53,324 nucleotides of DNA from Pancytospora philotis (GCA_023647555.1 JALRLY010000251.1:1-53324), one strand, 5' to 3'; numbered from the stretch's first letter, positions 44,928 through 53,324 are shown. Notes: generated by a model not told the origin, from the sequence alone. Numbers and translations: made by a program.

Positions 44928-45950
44928 ATGGTTGCGTCTATCGCTTATCTGCTTGCAAATTGTGCACTGCTAGCTAGTGGCAGTGGCATTCAGCCCACTG
45001 CCAGCGCTGGCCGCGATGGAGCGAATCCAGATACAGTACGGCGCGATACTGCCGCTAGCAAGCCCACTCTAACCCTGAATGATTGTGCCTTTGATATGAT
45101 TTTGAAGGGTCATGGAGCGGGCGGCTCGTCCATTAGCGTGCTCCAAGAATTCGATTCAATGACGGCTGCATACAAAGGGTGGACGAGAAGAACTGCGATG
45201 AGGACGGTCATAGCGCTGCGCACATCTGTCATTGCGGCCTCTGCGCTGCGCCTGGGTAAAGACGACAGCGTGCGTATCGAGAGCATCGTGAAGGAATTTA
45301 AAGAAAAGTGCTGGGAGCAAGTGACTGCGAAAAATGCTAAGCAGTTCGAAAGCGTTTGTATCATTGCCTGCGGGAGCATTCGGAATGCCATCAGTGGATG
45401 GGTCAATAGTCTATACTTTGCATGCAAACAAGATGCTCACGCTAAGTCTTTCAGCCGCCAAGCCTGGACTAACAACACGACTCTAGTGGATAACGACTGC
45501 GATGGCTCCTGGTCTTTCGAATTCAAAGAAGACACCGATGACTATCTCCACTCGCTGTATCAAAATCTGGAAGAATTCCTCGAGTCTTACGAGCTGATAA
45601 GCAAAAATGGTAGAAAACTCAGCGCCGCTGACGTCTCTATGGTGAAGGCGAGGCTTCAAAACTGGATCGCTATCCACAGCAGATTCACCAGTTTTTTCCA
45701 TATCGCGGCTATGAATATGTGCACTGTAGAGGCTCAGAAGGCAGTGATCGAGGAGGCATGCGTCGCTATGATCAAGCCCGGGCTGTGGCAGCATAAAGAC
45801 GGTGAGCTGGTCAATGTGGATACCCGTGAGAGTCTAAAGGACATGGTCTTTGGGCTATTCAGCCGGTCCAGCCTTGACTTGACACAGAAGGTGAATGATA
45901 CCAGAGAGTATATCAAGTCTCATAAGGATAATGAAGCTCTTCCCAAATAA
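44928..45950 (+). CDS. Family B secreted protein, subgroup 2 (duplicate of 41527 gene)
   Basis: 340 aa. Signal peptide MVASIAYLLANCALLASGSG. It aligns with the 41527 gene over its whole length: A-Y-K-x-W, E-K-C-W-E-Q, W-V-N-S-L-Y, C-D-G-S-W, D-Y-L, L-x-N-W-I-A-I-H, G-x-W-Q. The end N-D-T-R-E-Y-I-K parallels S-E-T-R-A-F-I-E. The flanks are duplicated too (AAATAAGTAAATT after both). Likely secreted and lineage-specific. It sits between the relic and the intact copy of the 783-aa gene. Confidence 0.85.
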   Translation: MVASIAYLLANCALLASGSGIQPTASAGRDGANPDTVRRDTAASKPTLTLNDCAFDMILKGHGAGGSSISVLQEFDSMTAAYKGWTRRTAMRTVIALRTSVIAASALRLGKDDSVRIESIVKEFKEKCWEQVTAKNAKQFESVCIIACGSIRNAISGWVNSLYFACKQDAHAKSFSRQAWTNNTTLVDNDCDGSWSFEFKEDTDDYLHSLYQNLEEFLESYELISKNGRKLSAADVSMVKARLQNWIAIHSRFTSFFHIAAMNMCTVEAQKAVIEEACVAMIKPGLWQHKDGELVNVDTRESLKDMVFGLFSRSSLDLTQKVNDTREYIKSHKDNEALPK

Positions 45951-46090
45951 GTAAATTCATTGAAAGCTAATGTTATACTCGTATTATACTTGCATTTTGC
46001 TGCTTCACAATGCAGAGCCTGTTCTAGCCAGCGGTGCGCCCCGGCCAACAGATAGAAAACTAAAAATAGTAGCAGGCTCTAAAATTTTAA

Positions 46091-48442
46091 TTAGTTGGCA
46101 GGGAGGTCTTTACATTGTGCATCGGGAGAAGACGGCGGCGAGCCGGCGGTTCTATTCGGGAAAAACGCCTGCTTGGGCGTCGACGCCGACGGCGCGCCGG
46201 GAATCTCCAGTGCCGCGCTCTTCTTGTTGGCGTAGATCCCCTTCAGCACGGTCCGTTCTTTGTCCCTGCTGGGCGCCTGGATGGGGCCGCGCGCAGGCCG
46301 CGGCTGCACGGGCTGCTCCTGTCTGGCCGGCTGCCCGCGCTCTTTCTTCTTAAACATGCCGAACATGTTGAAGATGGAGGACTTCGTGTCTTCCTCGTAC
46401 TCCTTGATAAGCATGGGCTTGTCCCCCTCAGTCACGTCGTCCACAAAGCAGCCGACGTCCACCTTGCTGTTGTCCGTTGCTGTTCCAAGGCTGAAGATGT
46501 CCGCAAAGCTTTTCGAAAACTTAGTCTTGTAAATTGGTGCCTTGGTGCCCTCCGATGCAAGATCAGAAGAGGAAGTCGCATTCTGCTTATCCTTGTACAA
46601 AGTGCTGTTATCTGGTGCTGCTTTTGGCTCCTCATTAGCGTCCTTATCCACCTCCTGTTGCGCACTAATGCTGTTTGGCACGCTACCCAGCGCCTCCTTG
46701 GCATTGGCTTCTTCAGTAGTAGCTTCAACAGGCTTGGCTCTTGATGGCTCAGCTTTAAAGGGCCTAGGCTCGACAGGCTTGGCTGCGCCAAAGAGATCCA
46801 GATCGTCGTCCTCACCGAAGATCTGCAGAATCTCTGAGTTCTGCTTGGGCGGCGCATCCTCGTGATCGGCGCCGTTAAAGCCATAAGCCACAGCCTCTGA
46901 CACCTCCTGTGACACGGCGGATGGCTGTGCTGGCCAGCCCTTATGAGGGCCGGGAGCAGAGTGCACCGGCTCCTCGGAGTGCAGAGGCGGCGCAGAGCCA
47001 ACAATGACATTGCCCCGCGGCTCCTCCTGGGCAGGAACCGCGTCCACGCTGAGTATCTTGGAAATCCCGAAGTCAAGCATGCTCCGTACGGACCATCCCT
47101 TGGAGCTCGCTTCTTTCGCATCGCTGTAGAGGAGAGTCAGGTCCTCACCGCGGTTGATGCGCTGCAGAACGGCCACGTAGAAAGGGTTGTTGTAGAAGCG
47201 GTTGGCATAGTCCATGATGGTTACAAGGCTGAGCTTGTAGAATACGATGAAGAAGCGTATAAACTCTGCCTGCGAACCGAGGTACATCCGGTTTATCGCT
47301 GGATTGTTCAGCTGCACGACCAGCTTGAAGTAGCCGGGAGCGATCGGCGCCGCGCTTCCCTTAGCACTGTCCACCATCAGGCCCTGCTTGGCTTTGAGAT
47401 ACTCGCACACAAACGCCTCGTCCTCCTGGCCTTTTGCCACGCATTCGCACAGCTGCTCCGCGCTGGAGACAGCAGAAGCAGCAATCGCATTAAGAGAATC
47501 GCGGCTGAGCACAACATCGCTACTGAACAGGCTCTTTCCACAGATCCCAAGGGCGCTCTCCAGCGTCTCCAGCGGCGTGGTCGCAGACACGCTGAGGGCC
47601 ATGAGCCGCTTCAGCTCCTCGTCCTTGATGAGGATATTCTCGGCATCCGGCAGATCAGCCGTCTTGACTTCGAACACATTCACGGCCTTCTCTACCGCCG
47701 CACCGCCCACGTACCTTACGGCCGTGTTGCGCCTGTAGAGAACGACGCTGCTACCGAGCGCATGGACTAGCGGCCTGTAGCGCAGCATGCTCTCTTTCAT
47801 TGCGCTGTGCTGGCGCACGTAAGAATGCTGGGGCGCTTTGGCAGAGGGCGACTGGGTTGGCGCCTCAGCCTTCAGCACGGGGAGGCTCTCGACTGCTACG
47901 CTATGGGCAGCATTGAGCTCTGGGAGCTCTGCGTTTGTCTGGGTGGCAACATACGATCTACTAGAGCTCACAGGCATCTTCTGCACGCAGGGCTCCGCAA
48001 CCACGGCAGGCTCGTAGAACGGCGCTGCATCGGTGGCCATTTCCTTTGTATCGTTTACCGGGGCTGCAACCTCTGGCTTGGTGAACGGGAGATCATCGCT
48101 CTCCGATGAGTCAAACAGCATAACACGCTTCTTTTCCGGCACGGGCGCCCTGGGCTGCGGGCTGTTGGGCTGGCTCCGCACAGCCCTCGGGGCGGCTTCG
48201 CGCTTCTGCACGAACGGCGAGTCGTCGTCATCGTCGAGGAAATCGAGGTGCGTCGACGACTTGGTGGACGACGAGCTGCGGCACTGGTAGAGCGGCGCTG
48301 GCGGGCGCGCGCCGCACCTCTTCTGGTCCACAGGTGCCTCGTCAGCAGGCTGCTTGGAGGCTGGCACAGAGCCCCATCCGTCCAGGTCGTCGCTGTTGCT
48401 AGACTCGTCAAAAATCTCCCTCGTGGCCGGACAGGCAGTCAT
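46091..48442 (-). CDS. Large disordered protein, possibly Sec16-like
   Basis: 783 aa. The ATG at 48442 follows CAATATTTTCCACCC; the frame to 48499 is not used. The N-terminal 230 residues are acidic and disordered (D-D-L-D-G-W-G; D-F-L-D-D-D-D-D-S-P-F). A folded helical middle spans about 235-460. The C-terminal 300 residues are disordered, with D-D-D-L-D-L-F-G and a late F-N-M-F-G-M-F-K-K-K motif that recalls the W-F-G-W-x-K near the end of Sec16, the COPII assembly scaffold at ER exit sites. The layout (disordered, helical core, disordered with F/W-G motif) fits Sec16, but the core shows no decisive signature. A decayed copy of its end is at 44602-44760. Confidence 0.75.
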   Translation of the reverse strand: MTACPATREIFDESSNSDDLDGWGSVPASKQPADEAPVDQKRCGARPPAPLYQCRSSSSTKSSTHLDFLDDDDDSPFVQKREAAPRAVRSQPNSPQPRAPVPEKKRVMLFDSSESDDLPFTKPEVAAPVNDTKEMATDAAPFYEPAVVAEPCVQKMPVSSSRSYVATQTNAELPELNAAHSVAVESLPVLKAEAPTQSPSAKAPQHSYVRQHSAMKESMLRYRPLVHALGSSVVLYRRNTAVRYVGGAAVEKAVNVFEVKTADLPDAENILIKDEELKRLMALSVSATTPLETLESALGICGKSLFSSDVVLSRDSLNAIAASAVSSAEQLCECVAKGQEDEAFVCEYLKAKQGLMVDSAKGSAAPIAPGYFKLVVQLNNPAINRMYLGSQAEFIRFFIVFYKLSLVTIMDYANRFYNNPFYVAVLQRINRGEDLTLLYSDAKEASSKGWSVRSMLDFGISKILSVDAVPAQEEPRGNVIVGSAPPLHSEEPVHSAPGPHKGWPAQPSAVSQEVSEAVAYGFNGADHEDAPPKQNSEILQIFGEDDDLDLFGAAKPVEPRPFKAEPSRAKPVEATTEEANAKEALGSVPNSISAQQEVDKDANEEPKAAPDNSTLYKDKQNATSSSDLASEGTKAPIYKTKFSKSFADIFSLGTATDNSKVDVGCFVDDVTEGDKPMLIKEYEEDTKSSIFNMFGMFKKKERGQPARQEQPVQPRPARGPIQAPSRDKERTVLKGIYANKKSAALEIPGAPSASTPKQAFFPNRTAGSPPSSPDAQCKDLPAN

Positions 48443-48458
48443 AAGGGTGGAAAATATT
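48443..48458 (-). promoter_or_regulatory. AATATTTTCCACCC box before ATG 48442
   Basis: Minus strand CAATATTTTCCACCCTT then ATG. It decides for 48442. Confidence 0.6.
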
Positions 48459-48860
48459 GTTGGAGTTGAGGATGGGGCCAAGAAGAATAAAGGATACAAG
48501 CAGACGCAACTAACAAGTAAACACCATAAAGATGCACGCTTTGAAGCTATTAATTTAGGAGCGGTTCTTTACCTCAGGACAGACACGAGTGTTGCACAAG
48601 AATTCATCATGTACAACAAGTACTAAAGCAGAGCTTGGCTGGGAAAGACTGAGCGATGATGCCATTCGCAGATACCTTTCTAGATGGCCTTTCAATGCCC
48701 AACGCTGAATCTCATCTCTCATGTTTACACCAAAATTATCCTCGTGGTATCAAACTTCCAGCCTAATGACTGTACAGTATGAGCGTCTGAACAGAAATGC
48801 TTCATGTCATCCAGCATGTTAAGAATACAGTAAAAATAGAGATAAGCAAACACCAGCAAT
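48459..48860. other. Gap between the 783-aa gene and SEC61
   Basis: About 400 bases. No protein gene. A weak box C/D-like arrangement at 48650-48714 (TGAG...ATGATGC...CTGA...CTCA) has one mismatch in box C and is not called. Confidence 0.4.
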
Positions 48861-50315
48861 TTAATCGATGAACGCCTTGCCTGCGCGGGTCGCAGACTCC
48901 TTGGCGTACAGCTTCATGTACTGGTTGATGATGGAAACAGCCAGGAAGATGTTGCTGCCAGCGCCCTTCATGGGAGAGATGTTGCACAGTGCAATGATGA
49001 GCGCCATGACAACACCACCGAGGAACGCAGCGGTCGGGATGTACTCGTTGAGCTTCTGCACGGCCAGACCGTCCCTCACGTTCTTGAGCTGCATGTCCTG
49101 GTTCTTCAGCCGCTTGTAGACGGCCTCGGAGCTGTCCTCGTGGGTGTCCACCCAGGTCTTGCAGATCAGACCGGCGAGCAGAAGAACCACGGTCAGGTAG
49201 ATCGTAGTGAAGAACGGGCGAGAAAGCGCATCAGCGAAGGAGTGCGGCGGGCAGATGTAGTAGCTGATACCGGAAACAGGCACGAAGCCGTGGGGCCCGC
49301 GGGCGTCCCAGACACCGAGTATGCGCACCAGAAGGCTCTTCGGCCAGTAGATGAAGAAGAAGCGCGACATCATCGAGAAGAACGAGACAAACTGCTCCTG
49401 CAGCGTAACAGGCATCGTCGTGGTGTAGAGAAGGTTCACCGGGTAGGCACTGGCCACGCCGCGGTGGGTCCGCGAGATGATCGGGATCTCAACACGCAGC
49501 GTGTGCAGATACACGACAGCACAGAACAGCGCAACGTTGAAGAGAAGGGTGGACAGGTTCGGGAGATTCTGCCTGAAGAAAATCTCATTGAGCGCAGCAA
49601 GCTTGTTCTTACGAGCAAAGATGAGATGCACCAGAGAAATCAGACAGCCCTCGAACTCCAGGCCGCGGCCGGTGTAGAAGGCGCGCGGCGAGAACGCGTT
49701 CCAGATGATCCGCTCGCAGACATTCGTAACGATGAACAGGTTGACACCGTTGCCGAGTCCGTAGCCCTTCTGCAGCATCTCATCGAGAAGCACAATGATG
49801 ACGCCAGAGATGAGCAGCTGGATAAAGAGGATCGCACAGTAGTTGAAGCCGAGGCTCTTAGGGGAGCCGTAGTAGCCGCTGGCGATCTGCACAATCGACT
49901 GGCCGACGGTCATCAGCAGCGCAATGAGCTTCTGGAGCGTGTCGAGCAGAATCTTGTCCTCCTTGATGGAGAAGTCGGGCTGCACAATACCGAGCGTGGT
50001 AATGAAGTGTATAACCATGGAGGACGTAATCACCGGGCTGATGCCGAGATCCATGAGCGTGCCGCGGTTCGACGCCATCATCATGCGCATCCAGGCGAGC
50101 GGATCAGCGCTGCTGGTGTCGATGATACCGAACAGGGGAACCTGCGACGCAAGGAGGTAGATGAGCACAGCAACGGTGGTCCACACTATCTTCTCGCGCA
50201 GCGCGAGCTTCCGGATGGGATTCTTCACCTGCGGCAGCAGCGACACAAACGGCTTTACGTACGACAGCGTGTTGGCGAAGAACGACGTGCTCTTCTGTCT
50301 GGCCTCCGCAGTCAT
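48861..50315 (-). CDS. SEC61: Sec61 alpha, ER translocon channel
   Basis: 484 aa, normal length (about 480). It forms the protein-conducting channel of the ER membrane, used by all the signal-peptide proteins in this window. The N-terminus carries F-V-S-L-L-P-Q-V, then ten membrane helices. Signature blocks are Q-V-P-L-F-G-I, L-M-D-L-G-I-S-P-V-I-T-S-S-M, G-Y-G-L-G-N-G-V-N-L-F-I and Y-P-V-N-L-L-Y-T-T-T-M-P-V. The C-terminal half has the conserved T-A-A-F-L-G-G and G-S-G-T/G-A-G-S-N-I-F block. The ATG at 50315 follows AAAAATTTTACCCC; the longer frame to 50549 is not used. Intact. Confidence 0.96.
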   Translation of the reverse strand: MTAEARQKSTSFFANTLSYVKPFVSLLPQVKNPIRKLALREKIVWTTVAVLIYLLASQVPLFGIIDTSSADPLAWMRMMMASNRGTLMDLGISPVITSSMVIHFITTLGIVQPDFSIKEDKILLDTLQKLIALLMTVGQSIVQIASGYYGSPKSLGFNYCAILFIQLLISGVIIVLLDEMLQKGYGLGNGVNLFIVTNVCERIIWNAFSPRAFYTGRGLEFEGCLISLVHLIFARKNKLAALNEIFFRQNLPNLSTLLFNVALFCAVVYLHTLRVEIPIISRTHRGVASAYPVNLLYTTTMPVTLQEQFVSFFSMMSRFFFIYWPKSLLVRILGVWDARGPHGFVPVSGISYYICPPHSFADALSRPFFTTIYLTVVLLLAGLICKTWVDTHEDSSEAVYKRLKNQDMQLKNVRDGLAVQKLNEYIPTAAFLGGVVMALIIALCNISPMKGAGSNIFLAVSIINQYMKLYAKESATRAGKAFID

Positions 50316-50334
50316 TGCTAGGGGTAAAATTTTT
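50316..50334 (-). promoter_or_regulatory. AAATTTTACCCC box before ATG 50315
   Basis: Minus strand AAAAATTTTACCCCTAGCA then ATG. Clear signal fixing the SEC61 start. Confidence 0.65.
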
Positions 50335-50721
50335 CGCTTTGTCATGATTTTCCAGTCCAAAGGCGCACAGGCCCGTTCTGTGGCTGCGGCGCCGATGACG
50401 CAATTCGCGCACGGGCGCATAAACAAACAGAAAGGTCGGTCAGGCACAGCGCGCAGGCATTGATGCAAAGCGAGGCTACATTGCGCATTGTAAAATTTTG
50501 TGTTTGAGTCTGTGCCTTCAATGTGCCCAGGGGCGTCAGACCGTAGCACTGCGGCCAGATTGCTGGAAGGAAAACAGCAAATGTAAGCTGGAACAGCGCA
50601 TGCAAAATAAAGTGTCTGTTGTGAGATACGTTTATTACACAGCGGCTCGTGTACAGAGGCTCAGGGAAGCTGTTGATGAGATCGGGTTTGCAATTTTTCG
50701 GACAACTATAGCGCTGTTATT
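50335..50721. other. 5' flank of SEC61 and 3' flank of the next gene
   Basis: About 390 bases without a supported gene. TAAAATTTTGTG near 50490-50501 is an orphan box. Confidence 0.4.
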
Positions 50722-51651
50722 CTAATTCTTGTGGGCAGTGCTCTTCTTGTACTCCGCGTATATGCGATCAATCTCCTTATCGCCGTAGTACGCCTTCTTC
50801 TGGAAGCAGCCCACGAGCTTCGCAAACAGCCTGCTGTAGTCGTACTCCGTGTAGCGGCCCACGCGGTCTCTGTACATCACGAGATTGAGGATCAGCTGGT
50901 TGCCCGCGGTGTTGAATGACTCGCAGGAGTAGAAGATGCTCTGCAGCTCCTCGCAGAGCTGCCGATTGTATTCTTCAAATAGTGCCTTGTCGAGCTGCGC
51001 GTCGTCCTGGATGGCTGCAAGCTTGTTCGAGTCAGTCCGGGGGCTGCCATGCATTTCTTTATTCTTTTTGCTGGTCTCGCTTTCCTTGCCATTACCAGTC
51101 TCTTTGCCGCTATCAGCCTTCTTGCCGCTATCAGCCTTCTTGCCGCTATCACTCTCTTTGCTACTAGTACTCTCTTTGCTGCTAGTGCCTTTGCTGCTGC
51201 CAGTGCTCTCTTTGCTGCTGCTAGTGCTATCACTGTCGTGCCTTTGCGCTCGGCTCTCTTCGTGCCGTTTCGCATGCAGCTCGTGCTCGCACGCCTTCAT
51301 CTTTGCAAGTCCAAAGCTCTCGTAAACATCCTGCACGATCTGCAGCATCCAGCTCTCGGGCTTGTAGATGTGCTTCTTGTCGAATGCGTAGTTCGTGCAG
51401 ACAAGGTCTAGGATGAGCGCTCTGATCTGCAGCACCTTTACGCCGATTATGTCTCTGATGTACTGCGGCTTCGCGGCATCGTCGAGGTACTTCAGGTTGT
51501 CCTTCAGCAGATTCAGCTTCCTGCGGGTTATCGGGTGGGGATCCTCGAGTCGCGCTCTGGACTGGGCGAGGTAGTGCGCAACGAGCGTCTTGTGCTGCGC
51601 ACCAGTGAATCGGTCGATTATGCTGCTGATCTCCTCGAGCTGCGGCAGCAT
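50722..51651 (-). CDS. Hypothetical protein with Ser/Lys/Glu repeat, 309 aa
   Basis: The first ATG in the frame is 51651; the frame opens upstream only on GTG. The N-terminal 130 residues are helical (I-S-S-I-I-D-R-F-T-G-A-Q-H, later I-R-D-I-I-G-V-K-V-L-Q-I-R-A-L). A low-complexity linker of S-S-K-E-S and S-G-K-K-A-D repeats spans about 140-197. A second helical part follows (F-E-E-Y-N-R-Q-L-C-E-E-L). No signal peptide. No AAATTT box was found within 30 bases of the ATG, so the start may be wrong. Family not recognised. Confidence 0.68.
   Translation of the reverse strand: MLPQLEEISSIIDRFTGAQHKTLVAHYLAQSRARLEDPHPITRRKLNLLKDNLKYLDDAAKPQYIRDIIGVKVLQIRALILDLVCTNYAFDKKHIYKPESWMLQIVQDVYESFGLAKMKACEHELHAKRHEESRAQRHDSDSTSSSKESTGSSKGTSSKESTSSKESDSGKKADSGKKADSGKETGNGKESETSKKNKEMHGSPRTDSNKLAAIQDDAQLDKALFEEYNRQLCEELQSIFYSCESFNTAGNQLILNLVMYRDRVGRYTEYDYSRLFAKLVGCFQKKAYYGDKEIDRIYAEYKKSTAHKN
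51104..51157 (-). repeat. 18-bp coding tandem repeat (SGKKAD)
   Basis: TTGCCGCTATCAGCCTTC occurs twice perfectly (51104-51121, 51122-51139), and a third unit diverges in its last six bases. It encodes S-G-K-K-A-D units in the low-complexity linker of the gene at 50722-51651. Confidence 0.85.
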
Positions 51652-51829
51652 CCAGCGGCCCAGCCATGCTGTGCAGATGTGCGCCACCTGACACAGAAGT
51701 AAACAACGCGTACGAGCACTTTAATCCACGCGGATGAGCACGAGATTCAGGCGGCCGTGATACGATTTTGGGGCCGTAAAATGCGCTAAGCCATGGCATC
51801 AAATACAACTTTTGCTTAGAGCAGATAAT

Positions 51830-52849
51830 TTATTTTCGACTGAGACTGGCGGTAATTTTCACGGATGCAATCATTTTTTTAGATGTGCTTAAATAGTATT
51901 TCATGTCAGTATACAGCTTAGCGAGTGACTCGTCGACATCATCCTCAAGGCTACGCTGGCTCGGAGATTCAGCAGATTTTGCGCCCGTAGAATGCGATGT
52001 GATGAGCTCAATAGATTCATTCAAAAATGCATCATTATTCGACGTATAAATTTTGCTGATGACCGAGTGGGCATTTTTCAATGAAAATTCAAAATCTGTA
52101 AAAATAGAGAACCAGGTACGAACTCGTTCTTTCATGGCAGTCTTATCTTTAGAAGTAATGCCCTGTTTGCCCAAGCTGCTTGGTCCCGTCAGCTCTGCAA
52201 GGTCCTCAATCTCCATCTCTAGCGTGCCAAAAAAATTAAGGGCGTTAAGATGAAAACTACGGTACCACTCACCTTTGAAGCAGTTATTGTTTAGCCTATG
52301 ATACTGCACCCAAGCCTTCTGTTTGTAGTGCTTCGACCATTTATTGGCGCCGCATTCGTTCAAGATCTTATCGCAATCGTCGCTGCAAGCCCGCAGCACG
52401 CCCATACAGCCCGCTACAAAGGTCTGCAGAAGCTCTATAGCCTCGCCACAGGTGAATATCTGCGAGAATTTTCCTCTGAGTGCTTCGCGAATGCTCTTAA
52501 CCCCTTCCTCGCGGCTCCCGCTCGAAGTGAGCCTAGAAAATTCCTCCATAGAGTCGCGAAGCGCAGCAGACATTTTTTGTCTGACATTGCCATGCCATTT
52601 ATCGCACGCATTCAACATCTCATCAAAGCTATGATTAATCAGTGTTAGATCCACATAGGAGTCGGTACCATGCTCTGTTCCCTGTGGCTGGCAATAAGCG
52701 GGCGCTGGAGGTGCTGCGTTGACAGTAATATCCTGCGCAGCGCTGCTGCTTGCTGCGACATCGCTGGAGTCACAAGGTAAAGAGTGGTCGGGGTTAGCCG
52801 CGCTGGCAACGGAGCTCAGCTGCAAAATTTTTACCGCTGCTGCAATCAT
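51830..52849 (-). CDS. Family B secreted protein
   Basis: 339 aa. The ATG at 52849 follows GTAAAATGC and GGCGAGCCC. Signal peptide MIAAAVKILQLSSVASA. It belongs with the 20.6-25.7 kb array: C-D-K-W in place of Y-E-K-W, C-M-G-V-L-R-A-C-S-D-D-C-D...C-G, W-V-Q-Y-H-R-L-N-N-N-C-F and E-W-Y-R-S-F. The stop is inside AATAAA. It lies in tandem with a further copy at the right edge, so this is probably the end of a second array. Confidence 0.85.
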   Translation of the reverse strand: MIAAAVKILQLSSVASAANPDHSLPCDSSDVAASSSAAQDITVNAAPPAPAYCQPQGTEHGTDSYVDLTLINHSFDEMLNACDKWHGNVRQKMSAALRDSMEEFSRLTSSGSREEGVKSIREALRGKFSQIFTCGEAIELLQTFVAGCMGVLRACSDDCDKILNECGANKWSKHYKQKAWVQYHRLNNNCFKGEWYRSFHLNALNFFGTLEMEIEDLAELTGPSSLGKQGITSKDKTAMKERVRTWFSIFTDFEFSLKNAHSVISKIYTSNNDAFLNESIELITSHSTGAKSAESPSQRSLEDDVDESLAKLYTDMKYYLSTSKKMIASVKITASLSRK

Positions 52850-53226
52850 GGGCTCGCCTGATCGCAGCATTTTACGATGCTGCGTGGATGGATCCGTCGC
52901 ATTGTAAGGTGTCAACGCTTGTTAAAGCCGCATCTGGAACAAGCACCGTAGTTATAGCACGTACAGTGCAATGCCTTTTTGCTATCCGATCCTCAAGATG
53001 TTACTTATTGGCACCGGTATTGCATTAATTCGGTAGCCTTTGTTGACAGCCCGCCACTTTTCGTTAACTCAGGCAATGCAGAACTGTATACGTTATTAAC
53101 TCCCAGGATGATACAAACCTCTGCATTTCTCGGGACGTCCAATTCGCGTAGGCAACACCAGTGGCACCGGCCCACAACTTCACCACAAACACGACGAAGT
53201 CGCAGTCTCTTTCAAAAGTAAATATT
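52850..53226. other. Gap between two family B genes
   Basis: About 375 bases. It starts with the promoter of the gene at 52849. The rest shows no supported gene. Confidence 0.4.
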
Positions 53227-53324
53227 TTATTTTTGATTCCGACGGGCAATACCCTCCTTGGCTGCAAGTAAACTGAATCTTCTGTCGGTAAAAAACTTTG
53301 CAAGCAGCTTGTTGATAACATCCT
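53227..53324 (-). CDS. Family B secreted protein, C-terminus (cut by right edge)
   Basis: The minus strand reads without stop from the edge to TAA at 53227-53229, giving D-V-I-N-K-L-L-A-K-F-F-T-D-R-R-F-S-L-L-A-A-K-E-G and a short basic end. This aligns with D-V-N-G-I-L-S-G-C-F-I-D-R-R-L-K-L-V-E-A-R-E-K at the end of array member 3 (23389-24438). The stop is inside AATAAA (CAAAAATAAAAT). It is too short to show more, but the position, strand and match make an eighth family B gene likely. Confidence 0.65.
   Translation of the reverse strand, partial: DVINKLLAKFFTDRRFSLLAAKEGIARRNQK

Noticed and set aside
48650..48714. Box C/D-like arrangement (TGAG, ATGATGC, CTGA, CTCA)
   Set aside because: Box C has a mismatch at its last base and the stem is only 4 bp. 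A similar partial match at 42618 suggests chance.
53064..53321. 85-codon minus-strand frame at the right edge
   Set aside because: A different frame (53227-53324) matches the family B C-terminus and explains the edge better.

Overview
The window looks like a nuclear segment of a microsporidian, or a very close relative, with unusually GC-rich housekeeping genes. The reasons are as follows. There are 34 intact or edge-cut protein genes in 53 kb, none visibly interrupted by an intron. Gaps are short. Housekeeping proteins are reduced (RPC82 at 399 aa, Trm8 at 223 aa). Nearly every start codon follows an AAATTT-like box and a CCC placed directly before the ATG, which is the start-proximal signal known from Microsporidia. 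Several stop codons lie inside AATAAA. I cannot name a species. Where the longest ORF and this box disagreed, I used the box to choose the start.

Layout. 1-11.8 kb is an accessory block: three members of a large secreted family (family A; one cut by the left edge, two of 1013 and 1100 aa), a 5'-truncated R4/Dong-like non-LTR retrotransposon and a 320-aa secreted protein. 11.8-20.3 kb is mostly housekeeping: a proteasome alpha-7 subunit, an alpha-actinin, a small two-helix membrane protein and four unrecognised intracellular proteins. 20.6-25.7 kb is a tandem array of four secreted proteins of 344-390 aa (family B). 26.2-41.2 kb is again conserved: two divergent LRR proteins with a cysteine-rich tail, a HEAT-like protein, RNA polymerase III RPC82, a SCY1/Cex1 pseudokinase, GDP-mannose pyrophosphorylase, tRNA m7G methyltransferase and a Rab6/Ypt6 GTPase, plus a type I membrane protein. 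41.5-46 kb has two more family B genes, another secreted protein and a decayed duplicate of the end of the neighbouring gene. 46-51.7 kb has a large disordered, possibly Sec16-like protein, Sec61 alpha and an unrecognised protein. 51.8 kb to the right edge has two more family B genes, the last cut by the edge.

How the parts relate. Conserved genes cover transcription, tRNA modification, secretion (Sec61, Ypt6, SCY1-like, possible Sec16) and activated mannose supply. Between them lie signal-peptide-bearing families with lower GC at third codon positions, tandem duplication, internal duplication and relics. This is the expected picture of fast-evolving secreted host-interaction gene families. 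The best leads are family B with a conserved AAATTT box inside its signal-peptide codons, a family A protein with both a signal peptide and a C-terminal PKKKR motif, and a traceable duplication scar at 44.6 kb.

I saw no rRNA, tRNA or CRISPR. One box C/D-like RNA candidate is offered at low confidence.
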